A stretch of 64,000 nucleotides of DNA, taken from the NCBI GenBank assembly GCA_037042185.1, contig JAXQJY010000033.1, forward strand, positions 2,356,001 to 2,420,000, read 5' to 3'. Made by a program: the position numbers and the translations under genes. Origin of the DNA: Sordariomycetes sp. S80-01Y (lineage: Eukaryota > Ascomycota > Sordariomycetes). Positions 56,557-64,000 of this stretch are shown here, piece after piece; positions within the stretch are counted from its first letter, which is position 1, and every line of letters begins with the position of its first letter. The notes beneath the pieces are model-generated. The model was given only the letters and a program-made list of their open reading frames with translations, made no database searches and was not told where the DNA came from.

Positions 56557-57300
56557 TCACTCCAGGGGCGGCAGCGTCCTCAAGAAGTGGCTCGGACACT
56601 CATATCCGCCCGGATTCCGATCCAGGTACAGCTGGTGGTACTCCTCGGCAGTCCACCACTTGCCTGCGGGCGCAATCTCGGTCACGATGCCGTTGTGCCA
56701 CCACTTTTCGTTGGCCTGCTTCGTGACCTCGCGCGCGATCTTCTCCTGCTCGTCGTTGTGGTAGTAGATGGCGGACCTGTACTGGGGTCCCGTGTCGGGG
56801 CCCTGACGGTTGAGCGTGGTGGGGTCGTGGGTGCGGTAGAAGAACTCGAGGAGTTGGCGGTACGAGACCTTCTCGGGCTCAAAGATGAGCTGTACGGCTT
56901 CGGCGTCTGGGGTTTCCCGCAGTCAGTATGCGACGATTGCTGGCTAGTTCGGGTAGGGTCAGAACGTACGTCCCGTCTTCCCACCGCACACGGCGCGGTA
57001 CGAAGGGTTGTCCAGGTCACCACCAATGTAGCCTACTTTGGCATCTAGCAGCCCCTTGTTCGCGAAGTGCTTCCTGTACAGGTGCTCCGTGCCCCAGAAA
57101 CAGCCGGCGGCGACGGTGCACTTCTGGGCGCCCTCGGGGATGGACATTGCGCCGGTGGAGTAAGAGTCTGGTGCGATGGACATGCGGGTGGAGTGGCTGA
57201 AGGGTCGGAAGAGGCGCGAGAACAGGTTGAAGGCCATGAGCGATGTCAGGAGCGCGAGCAGTGGGTATATGAAGAAGAGTTTGATGCGACGGGATCGCAT
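56557..57300 (-). CDS. Peptide methionine-S-sulfoxide reductase MsrA
   Basis: Two exons, 57300-56970 and 56906-56557, with a 63-bp intron (GTACGT, branch CTGAC, end CCCAG). The product is 226 residues. MsrA reduces Met-S-sulfoxide in proteins. The catalytic Cys67 is in AAGCFWGTEHLYRK. The junction restores GKTGHAEAVQLIFEP, and FFYRTHDPTTLNRQGPDTGPQYRSAI and EEYHQLYLDRNPGGYEC follow; the last has the candidate recycling Cys. Three start Mets are possible. Residue 1 places a hydrophobic stretch (KLFFIYPLLALLTSL) at the N-terminus. Residue 22 gives MAFNLFSRLFRPFSHSTRM, which looks like a mitochondrial presequence. Residue 40 gives a cytosolic form. I annotated the longest. Confidence 0.93.
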
Positions 57301-57755
57301 GTGTGTGGAATCACCGGGGTGGAGGCACGGCGCGGCTCTATCTACGGGGACCCTACTTATTTTCTACCACCTATGGTGGGATGTGTGATGGGTGGTGAGA
57401 GTCGTGACGTGATGGCTCAGCTTCCGAAGCTCCGACTGCCGCGCGCCGGGAATAATTAAAGTGGGGAGCTGGGGCGATTGATTCCAAACCCCTGGAGGAC
57501 CCTGGAATGACTCCCACTTGCACCCGTCATGCACCTCGTCTGATGGCACTCCGCCACAACCTTGCCGGTGATTCCTCATGTCAAATGGCAAGGTCAGAAG
57601 AAGCTCAGCGAAGGTTCTTAACCAACTTCTTCTTCTGTTCGTGGCAGAGCACTTTCAAGTTTGTCACTTTGCTCGTCATCAATCACCCCGCCGTGTGGCA
57701 GACAGATCATCAGTACAGAGGCGCACTGCCCAGTCTCAATTGCAACCTCATTTTC
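57301..57755. other. Intergenic region, no gene seen
   Basis: About 0.45 kb between the MsrA start and the GH5 stop. Short frames only. Confidence 0.6.
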
Positions 57756-59240
57756 TCAGCTGTAATCTATGGCCGCATCCTGTCTTAGGGCCTCATTGAG
57801 CTGCTCGCGCCCCTTGCAGTTCTTCAGCGCAAAGCTTGACGCCAGTTCTTCCAGCTCATCCTCCGTCTTACCCCTGAATAGCTCCGCCAACTCCCAACCG
57901 GCGTACTCGCTCATGAGGCACTCTCTGACCGCTCGTTCAACGTGACGGTCAAAGTTCCAGATCTTCGGGTACTTGGCCTGTCTGTGCTGTTCGGGAACAG
58001 ACTCGCGCAATGCCGCCACAAAGGGCTCGTAGATATGCTTCACCCCGTCCTTGTTCACGACCCCCCAGAAGTCCAGGCCGAGCCTCTCCTTCTTGTCCAC
58101 GAAGGGCTGAATTAGCTTCATGTATGGCGACTCAGGGTCGACGTAGACCATGCCCTGGTACCCAATGTCTTTGTACAGCCAGATCGACCAGCTCACGCCT
58201 TCTTTGGCGTATATGGACAGCTGCTGCTTTAGAAGGTTGATGCGCTTGGTGTTAATTGCATCGGCCTCGGCCGCCCCGCCCTCGCATTTCCGTGCGCTGG
58301 AGTACACGGGGCCAAACTCTCCATTCCACACCGGCACGTTCTTGGAGCGCATGTACTCGACCTTGCGCTCGAACTGGCGGCGGAGAACTAGCTTCTGGGC
58401 GTCCGTGCCGTCGTACTGCTCCTTAACCGGGAACCCCATCATGGAATAGTCGTGGATGGTGTACACAGTGTTTGGCAGAGGCTTTTCAGGAAACGCCCGG
58501 AAGTCCATTGCGTACGTGTTGCCGTCAATGAACAGGATATGATGCGGGTCGATGGCGCGGATCGCCTTCTCAGCGCGCTGATAGAACGCGACGAGGCGGG
58601 CTCCAAAGTGGCCATTGGCGTCTCTGGTCGGGTCCGCGGGCTCGTTCAGCAAGTTGTAGCCCGCAATGACCGGGTTTCCCTTGTAGTGCTTCGCTAAAGC
58701 TTCCCACATCTTGATACCGCGGTCCTGGAAGTCCTTGAACTCCCAGAAGAGGGCCCTTGACAGGCCGGAATCCGAGTGCCAGTCCTGGTTCTGCCCTCCC
58801 GGAAGAGCGTGCATGTCGAGGACAGCGTAGAGGTTGTACTTGGCGCAGATATTGACAAACCGGTCAAGAAGCGCAATGCCTTCTGGCTTGATGACGTCCG
58901 GGTTCATGTCATCGATCAGGTGCCGGTAGTTGAAGGGGATGCGCAGACAGTTCAAGCCAGTCGATGCGTAAAAGGCCGCATCCTCCTCTGTGAAGAAATG
59001 GTGGATCAGACGATCGAAGAAGAACTTGGCCTTCTTCTCACCCAGTACCTCGGCCATCTGCGCGCGGTGCTCGTGCTCGTGGCCCGAGTAGCCGCTGATG
59101 AAGTTCTCCATGTTGAGGCACCCAGCAATCGCAGCGCCCTTGAGAATGATCTTCTTCCCGGACGCGTCGACGATGTGACTGCCGCTCACGCTCAGCATCG
59201 AGCATGGCGGATTTGACCCAACAGTCCCTAGTGATCCCAT
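57756..59240 (-). CDS. GH5 glycoside hydrolase, exo-beta-glucanase-like, no signal peptide
   Basis: Single exon, 494 residues. GH5 retaining enzymes hydrolyse beta-linked glucans or related glycosides. The two catalytic Glu are present: the acid/base in YNLLNEPADP (Glu200) and the nucleophile in VWNGEFGPV (Glu308). Family blocks LNCLRIPFNYRHLID, AVLDMHALPGGQNQDWHSD, TVYTIHDYSMMGFP and WSIWLYKDIGYQGMVY support the fold. The N-terminus (MGSLGTVGSNPPCSMLSVSG) has no signal peptide, so the enzyme is probably intracellular and would act on imported oligosaccharides or glycolipids. The C-terminal 100 residues (after WNFDRHVERAVREC) are helical and beyond the usual barrel. I cannot place the subfamily. 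It lies next to a Zn2Cys6 regulator and a sugar porter, which supports a role in sugar use. Confidence 0.9.
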   Translation of the reverse strand: MGSLGTVGSNPPCSMLSVSGSHIVDASGKKIILKGAAIAGCLNMENFISGYSGHEHEHRAQMAEVLGEKKAKFFFDRLIHHFFTEEDAAFYASTGLNCLRIPFNYRHLIDDMNPDVIKPEGIALLDRFVNICAKYNLYAVLDMHALPGGQNQDWHSDSGLSRALFWEFKDFQDRGIKMWEALAKHYKGNPVIAGYNLLNEPADPTRDANGHFGARLVAFYQRAEKAIRAIDPHHILFIDGNTYAMDFRAFPEKPLPNTVYTIHDYSMMGFPVKEQYDGTDAQKLVLRRQFERKVEYMRSKNVPVWNGEFGPVYSSARKCEGGAAEADAINTKRINLLKQQLSIYAKEGVSWSIWLYKDIGYQGMVYVDPESPYMKLIQPFVDKKERLGLDFWGVVNKDGVKHIYEPFVAALRESVPEQHRQAKYPKIWNFDRHVERAVRECLMSEYAGWELAELFRGKTEDELEELASSFALKNCKGREQLNEALRQDAAIDYS

Positions 59241-59745
59241 GATGACGGAGTGTGTTTGATACGATGCCGAAGACAGAGTTGATATGGACTGAGCACCTAA
59301 CGGGACATGTCAAGGTAAGTGTTGTTGTTTGGCTTAAGCTGGGAGGAGCTTATGGTGACCCAAACTCATAAATAGGCCTCATTTTCCATCAGCGTGACAT
59401 ATGATTGAGCATCTATGGGTCTTTAACTGACCCGCATAAATGCTTCGCCTTGTTGAATATACCAAGAGGCCAATCTGTTCCGTATCACGAGCTTACAGGC
59501 GACACTCCCCGAGGCGCCCCGTTGCGCCCCGTTTAGTGACCGGGTCCCCACATTCGGAGCTCAGAATTCCATCTACCGGAATTCTATACTTGTTGTTATT
59601 GCAAAGAACTCATATTGTGTGAGAGTGGAGTGTATCATATTCTCGAGCCTGTTTGTGGTCATGGCACAGGGAAACAGGCTGTGGACGGGTATAGATCAGA
59701 GTGGAGAGCGTAAGTATTGCACTTGCGGAAGCCCAACCGTTTTCT
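59241..59745. other. Intergenic region, no gene seen
   Basis: 0.5 kb holding the GH5 promoter and the 3' end of the Zn2Cys6 regulator gene. Nothing else recognised. Confidence 0.6.
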
Positions 59746-61734
59746 TCAATTATACGTCAGAGAGACACCTGATAATTGCTTCTCAACGACAGTCTGCCAC
59801 TGGCCGAGGTCTGGTAGTTCCGACGACCAGTAGCCGAGCAGAGCTATTCCCTTGTACACAGCATCTCGCCAGTTCGGTGGCATAGCCATTTCCACCTTGG
59901 CCGCAGCCAAGAGAACCAGGACGCTTCTAGTGCAAGACTTAATCATGAGCAGCGTGCCGTGATGCCTGTGCAGGAACCCTGGCTCGTTGAAGTGCAGCCG
60001 GTTGACATGCGTCTCGAGCCCTCGATACGCCATCTCCTGCACGTTGGGGGGTACAGCCCTTCCAGCTGCAAGGGCCTCCAGGCTAGCTATACAGCACGCC
60101 CAATAGATCAACTCAAAAAGGTTGACCAGATGGCATCTAATGACCGCTCCGCAGATGTCGTCGTCCTGGGGACTGCTCGGGATAGAAAGCTCAGCTGGCA
60201 GACTTGCAGCCCACTCCCGTGCTTGGGTTTCGTACTCGGGAATCATTTCCACAAGAACTTCAAGAAATCGTTTCGTAGATGTATAATTCTGGCGCAACGT
60301 GAGGACCTCGCTGCATAGGCGGCTGTTGAGCCGCCTCAAGGAGATCTCGGCCAGATAGAACAGCCAAGCAGCCCTGGCACGCTGCTCTACCGGGTCTGGC
60401 ACCGACGTAGGAGACTGCTGCTCCGTAGGTCCAGGAGGGGCAGGAAAGAACGGCGGGTACAAGGCGCTCCCTGAATTGAGGATGTTAAAATCCGGCAGAG
60501 AGAGCTCCGTGCGAAGCTCTCGCTCCGACTTCCAGGCTGACCAGTAGACGGCCTGCTCGTGGGTATCTCGGCGACCCATTTCCATTGACTCGGTAGGGAG
60601 GTCAACGACCGAGCTCATATACTGGGCCCGGGTCAGGAATGGAAAATGCTGGCAAGCTGCGAGTGCTTGGGAGAAGAAGCGCCAGGCAAAGACAGGTTGG
60701 AAGACGGTCATCATGTAGACTCCAGATAGGAACAGACACTGCGCCCCGACGATGTCGTGAGAAGACAGCAACATCCCTATCCGCTTTTGCGCCGCCTGGA
60801 AAAGTATTTGAGAGTCAGAATGAGAGCGGCTTCCAGGTCCCATGTCGTTACTAGGACCAAATGGTCCTGAAACACAACCCAATGCACATATGAGCAAGGC
60901 AAGGCATGATGCCGGCGACCAGTCGATCCCGTCCCCGAAGGCTCTCTTCACCGTTCGTCTGGTGGACAGTTCGTCAAGTATCGGGTTCTTGCAGTGGACA
61001 TAGCTGAAGAAGTTGTCAAGCAGGTGATTCAATCTCGCCGGCTCCATCTCAGTCAACTCCGCCAGAGACCCAAACCCTGGCATAGGCGTTGTCACGCTGC
61101 TGGGGGATGCAGCCGAGGGGGGCTCTAAGGGTAGTTGGCCATCGGAGAAGCCCGGCCATTGAAGAACATGCTCCACCCTCTCGGGGAGAACACTTCGAAG
61201 CGGAGCGTCGTCGTGGTCGGTTGGAGTATGGGCGTGGGGTGATGGGGCGATCCTTGTATTTGATGCGGAGGGTAAAGCACGTGGTGGCGCCTCGCCCAGA
61301 GCCTCCAAGGCTGTTTCGCTCTTCGATTCCCGAAACAGCCTCTCCAGGTCATCAAGACGGTCCAGGATCTTCAGGCTGGCTGGGTCGAAGCTGGACAGAT
61401 CTACCGCAGATTGGATGCAAGTCGCGCCAACGCTCAGGCAGTACGAGCAACTGGGCTTCTTGTTGTCGCATTTGGTCTTACGGGCTCGGCAGACTTGACA
61501 GGCTGTGTTGGCACGCTTGCGAGGATAGAATGCTGTGCCCCTGGCTGCCGGACGTTTCCCCGACCGACGCTCATCGACATGGGGCGGCGAGGCTGATTCC
61601 AGCTCCGGAGTTCCAGCCTGGAAGCTTCGTCTTTGCGGTACCATGGCGCTAATGTTGGGATGCTGTTGTTGGTCCTGATTCCGGGATCGTGGTGTTGTAG
61701 AGAGAAACATGGGGTATTCGGGGAGTCTCGCCAT
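59746..61734 (-). CDS. Zn2Cys6 fungal transcription factor
   Basis: Single exon, 662 residues from the first ATG. The binuclear zinc cluster at residues 79-106 has all six Cys, CQVCRARKTKCDNKKPSCSYCLSVGATC in spacing 2-6-6-2-6. It is preceded by basic RKRANTA and followed by a short coiled coil (LKILDRLDDLERLFRES). A middle-homology region typical of fungal regulators runs from about 230 to 560 (LLDNFFSYVHCKNPILDE, CLALLICALGCVSGP, AQCLFLSGVYMMTVFQPVFAWRFFSQA). Later Mets at residues 9 and 31 are alternatives; residue 31 (61644) has the best context (GCCATGG). It would also free the third promoter repeat at 61718-61732 from the coding region. Divergent from the sugar porter with a shared 429-bp promoter, so local and self-regulation are likely inferences. 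Confidence 0.92.
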   Translation of the reverse strand: MARLPEYPMFLSTTPRSRNQDQQQHPNISAMVPQRRSFQAGTPELESASPPHVDERRSGKRPAARGTAFYPRKRANTACQVCRARKTKCDNKKPSCSYCLSVGATCIQSAVDLSSFDPASLKILDRLDDLERLFRESKSETALEALGEAPPRALPSASNTRIAPSPHAHTPTDHDDAPLRSVLPERVEHVLQWPGFSDGQLPLEPPSAASPSSVTTPMPGFGSLAELTEMEPARLNHLLDNFFSYVHCKNPILDELSTRRTVKRAFGDGIDWSPASCLALLICALGCVSGPFGPSNDMGPGSRSHSDSQILFQAAQKRIGMLLSSHDIVGAQCLFLSGVYMMTVFQPVFAWRFFSQALAACQHFPFLTRAQYMSSVVDLPTESMEMGRRDTHEQAVYWSAWKSERELRTELSLPDFNILNSGSALYPPFFPAPPGPTEQQSPTSVPDPVEQRARAAWLFYLAEISLRRLNSRLCSEVLTLRQNYTSTKRFLEVLVEMIPEYETQAREWAASLPAELSIPSSPQDDDICGAVIRCHLVNLFELIYWACCIASLEALAAGRAVPPNVQEMAYRGLETHVNRLHFNEPGFLHRHHGTLLMIKSCTRSVLVLLAAAKVEMAMPPNWRDAVYKGIALLGYWSSELPDLGQWQTVVEKQLSGVSLTYN
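61718..61732 (+). repeat. Promoter repeat copy 1, TCGGGGAGTCTCGCC
   Basis: One mismatch to the 14-nt element at 61810 and 61877. It overlaps the first possible codons of the regulator gene. Confidence 0.6.
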
Positions 61735-61809
61735 CAAATACACCGGTGGGGAGCAATTGCAACCCCATGTCCACCTCGATTCTCTATTGGATAAATATGT
61801 TGGAGACTA

Positions 61810-61838
61810 TCGGGGAGTGTCGCTCGACCTCCGCATCC
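61810..61838 (+). repeat. Promoter repeat copy 2
   Basis: TCGGGGAGTGTCGC, then TCGA, then CCTCCGCATCC. The half-motifs match copy 3 except for the 4-base insertion and one base. Confidence 0.75.
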
Positions 61839-61876
61839 GAGTTCCCCACGCGCGAGTCATGCGGCTACCTCGGCGG

Positions 61877-61901
61877 TCGGGGAGTGTCGCCCTCCACATC
61901 C
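61877..61901 (+). repeat. Promoter repeat copy 3
   Basis: TCGGGGAGTGTCGC directly followed by CCTCCACATCC. Exact 14-nt match to copy 2 at 67 bp spacing. Confidence 0.75.
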
Positions 61902-62163
61902 CCAGACACATCTAGACCATGCGACAATGTCCCCGTAAAGCGGAGAGCAGTCCCCGGATCCCCCAGCGCCCACGGTACCGGTGCTACTGCCAGGGGGGCT
62001 CCGAAGACAGATCAGAAGTTGTCAAGGCGTCGTGTGATTCTTACAAAACGCAGTGAAACCCCCGGAATGTCGTCCAGAAGCCGTCTCGGATCTATGAGCT
62101 TCTCTGCCTCTCATACTTCATACTTCTATATCGCCTCGATCTGCTCTGTGTGGTACCAGAAAC

Positions 62164-63770
62164 ATGTCTGACAAGAAGGGCGACGAGATGCCCGAAGCCC
62201 AAGTGGCTGGCATTGAAAACCCCCACAAAGAAGTTCAAGTCGACCATGCCCTCGAGCACGACCTCACCCTGAAGGATGTCTTCAGACAGCACCCCAAGAT
62301 GATATGGTGGTGCTTTTACTGGGCCATGGCAGCCGTCGGATGGTGAGCTCCTTTCCCCTGCTTTTCCTCTTCCCAGACCACCAACATCATTTCAGGGGCT
62401 TCGATGCTCAGATCAATGGCGCCGTCCTATCGGTTGCCTCATTTCGCCGCGATTTCGGATACATATACAATGGCGATCCAGTCCTCCCGGCGGACTGGCA
62501 AGTGGCTTTCAACACCAGCAGCAGCATTGGCCAGTTCTTTGGTGGTTTCCTTTGCTCCTGGATTGCCGACAAGATCGGCCGTAAGAATTCGCTCTACATC
62601 GGGGTCGCTATTGCCACTGGAGGTATCTTCGGAGAGATCTTCTCATCGAACAATGCTGCCTTCGTAGTCTCGAAGCTGCTCCTCGGGGTTGGCCTCGGCT
62701 TCTACCTGACACTCGCACCATTGGCAACCTCGGAAATCTCACCCGTTGTCTTCCGTGGTATTGCTACTGCAGGCGTCAACCTGGGCATCTCAATTGGTCA
62801 ACTACTTTCCAATGCTGTCATCAAAGCGTTTGGGGAGAGAACCGACGTTTGGGCGTATCGCGGACCGTTCGCCACTCAGCTCTTCTTCTGTGTCTTCCTG
62901 GCTGTCTTCTTACCATTCGCCCCGGAGACTCCGTGGTACCTAGCTCGCAAAGGTAGACGCGAGGAAGCGAAGAAGTCCATCGCCAGCCTGTATGGGTCCA
63001 ATGTCGACATCGATGCCAAGCTGATCACGCTCGAGAGAACCATTGCTGAGGAGGAGGCCGCGTCGACTGAACAAGGGGGCTTCCTACAGTGTTTCAAGGG
63101 GACAGATCGAATCCGAACTATGATCAGCACCGGCGTTTTCTTTTCGCAGCACGCAGTTGGTATTATCTTCGTCCTCGGCTATTCGACCTACTTCTTCCAG
63201 CTTGCGGGCCTCCCTACAGCTCAATCCTTCGATCTCGGCGTTGGTGTCACTGCGTGTGGTACACTAGGCAACATCTGCAGCTGGTTCGTGATCAACTCTT
63301 TTGGAAGGCGGAAAGTGTACCTCCTCGGCATGGGGGCTCTCACAACATTGCTCCTACTGATTGGTATTCTTGACGTCGTGCCTACGAACGCGGCGCAGTG
63401 GGTGCAATCGGCAATGACCGTCATCTACGCTTTCGTCTACTTCGCCACTCTTGGGGCTATGGCTTTTGCGATTCTGGGTGAGACGAGCAGCACTTCGCTG
63501 CGTGCTCCAACCATGGCTCTCGCGACTGCTACGCAGGCCGTGATGGGTATCGTAATGAATATAGTCATCCCCTATATGGTCAATCCGGATGAGGCCAACA
63601 TGGAAGGTAAGGTTGGGTTTGTTTTTGGTGGATTAGGTGCGTTGGCGGCGGTTTGGAGCTGGTTCTACGTGCCTGAGTTGAAAGGACGAACTTTCGATGA
63701 GATTGATCACATGTTCCAGGCAAAGGTTCCGCCGCGCAAGATGGGGGCTTATGTTCTTGAGGGTGTTTGA
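62164..63770 (+). CDS. MFS sugar porter
   Basis: Two exons, 62164-62342 and 62396-63770, with a 53-bp intron (GTGAGC..TTCAG). The product is 517 residues. It is a twelve-helix proton-coupled sugar transporter of the plasma membrane. Cytoplasmic N-terminus (DLTLKDVFRQHPKMIWW) precedes TM1, with the junction at AAVGWGFDAQINGAVL. Signatures include the loop 2-3 motif SWIADKIGRKNSLYIG, LLLGVGLGFYLTLAPLATSE, the post-TM6 APETPWYLARKGR and the loop 8-9 motif NSFGRRKVYLLG. The C-terminus has VPELKGRTFDEIDHMF. The FDAQINGAVL segment and general look suggest the fungal alpha-glucoside or oligosaccharide branch, but substrate is not decidable from sequence alone. Probably co-regulated with the divergent Zn2Cys6 gene. 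Confidence 0.94.
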
Positions 63771-63899
63771 GATGGGGCTTGCCCGGAGCCGCCTTTGCAT
63801 ACGTCTGTATACTAGCCAGTAAAAGAGTACAAGACATACGAACAATCTGCCCCGAGTACAGGCCTGCATAGCACCCGAAACATGGAACTTACAAATAGC

Positions 63900-64000
63900 T
63901 CATACCTTCTCCGACGAGGTCCTCGTGTCACTGCGACCAACTGACTCTTTTTCGGTAAGCTCCGGCCCGCCTAATGGTCTCTCCTCGAGGTTGACCTTGG
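63900..64000 (-). CDS. Possible C-terminal end of a further gene (partial at right edge)
   Basis: On the minus strand the frame is open from the right edge and ends ELTEKESVGRSDTRTSSEKV then a stop. It is a hydrophilic tail like those of membrane transporters. It could also be an exon ending at a GTATGA donor just before the stop. Only 33 codons are visible. Confidence 0.3.
   Translation of the reverse strand, partial: KVNLEERPLGGPELTEKESVGRSDTRTSSEKV

Larger units (their letters stand above)
61735..62163. promoter_or_regulatory. Shared divergent promoter, Zn2Cys6 regulator / sugar porter
   Basis: 429 bp between start codons. It holds two exact copies of TCGGGGAGTGTCGC (61810-61823 and 61877-61890), each followed by CCTCCRCATCC, with a third near-copy at the regulator start. 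These are candidate regulator-binding sites. The last 80 bp are pyrimidine-rich leader of the porter gene. Confidence 0.6.

Overview
This is a 64 kb piece of a filamentous ascomycete genome (Pezizomycotina, most likely a sordariomycete). The evidence is spliceosomal introns of only 45-73 bp with GT..AG ends and CTAAC/CTGAC-like branch points, genes spread over both strands with 0.3-2 kb spacers, and typical fungal families: Mdm12, Fab1 with a FYVE finger, a Zn2Cys6 regulator, GH54, GH76 and a fungal F-box/cyclic-nucleotide protein. I see no operons, CRISPR arrays, rRNA, convincing tRNA or intact transposon. Products are called from sequence motifs and family knowledge only; no database was searched.

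Layout, left to right. 1-2759 (-): PhoD-like phosphatase, cut by the left edge. 3919-5174 (-): orphan protein with a C-terminal membrane anchor. 6298-7164 (+): eIF4E. 8228-9250 (-): secreted GH54 arabinofuranosidase with no carbohydrate-binding domain, and a degenerate direct repeat upstream. 10814-12711 (-): acyl-CoA synthetase of the ACSF3/malonyl type. 13221-14603 (-): DHH exopolyphosphatase with a signal peptide. 15403-16752 (-): disordered poly-Thr protein. 18204-19235 (+): aldo-keto reductase. 21292-21813 (+): BolA. 22091-24817 (-): shelterin-like protein. 25755-33321 (+): Fab1 lipid kinase. 33766-34992 (+): Mdm12. 35035-35862 (-): Vps28. 36129-38498 (+): Noc2. 38806-41961 (-): Cep57/Ppc89-like spindle pole body protein. 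42764-44668 (+): GH76 mannanase. 45370-46069 (+): predicted N-myristoylated PPxY protein whose start codon is split by an intron. 47873-49839 (+): threonine dehydratase. 51500-54502 (+): protein with two cyclic-nucleotide domains, an F-box and LRRs. 55194-56309 (+): mitochondrial Bax-inhibitor-like protein. 56557-57300 (-): MsrA. 57756-59240 (-): GH5 hydrolase. 59746-61734 (-): Zn2Cys6 regulator. 62164-63770 (+): sugar porter. 63900-64000 (-): possible end of a further gene.

The centre (21-42 kb) is housekeeping: endosomal lipid and ESCRT functions (Fab1, Vps28), ER-mitochondrion contact (Mdm12), ribosome biogenesis (Noc2) and spindle pole. The flanks hold accessory functions: wall and polysaccharide hydrolases (GH54, GH76, GH5), a secreted phosphatase and a divergent regulator/transporter pair. 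The right-hand trio of GH5, Zn2Cys6 factor and sugar porter looks like a small carbohydrate-use module. The regulator/transporter promoter carries three copies of a 14-nt element. The most unusual gene is the small one at 45370: splicing creates its ATG, and the predicted protein combines a myristoylation start, a Cys/Lys cluster and a C-terminal PPxY motif.
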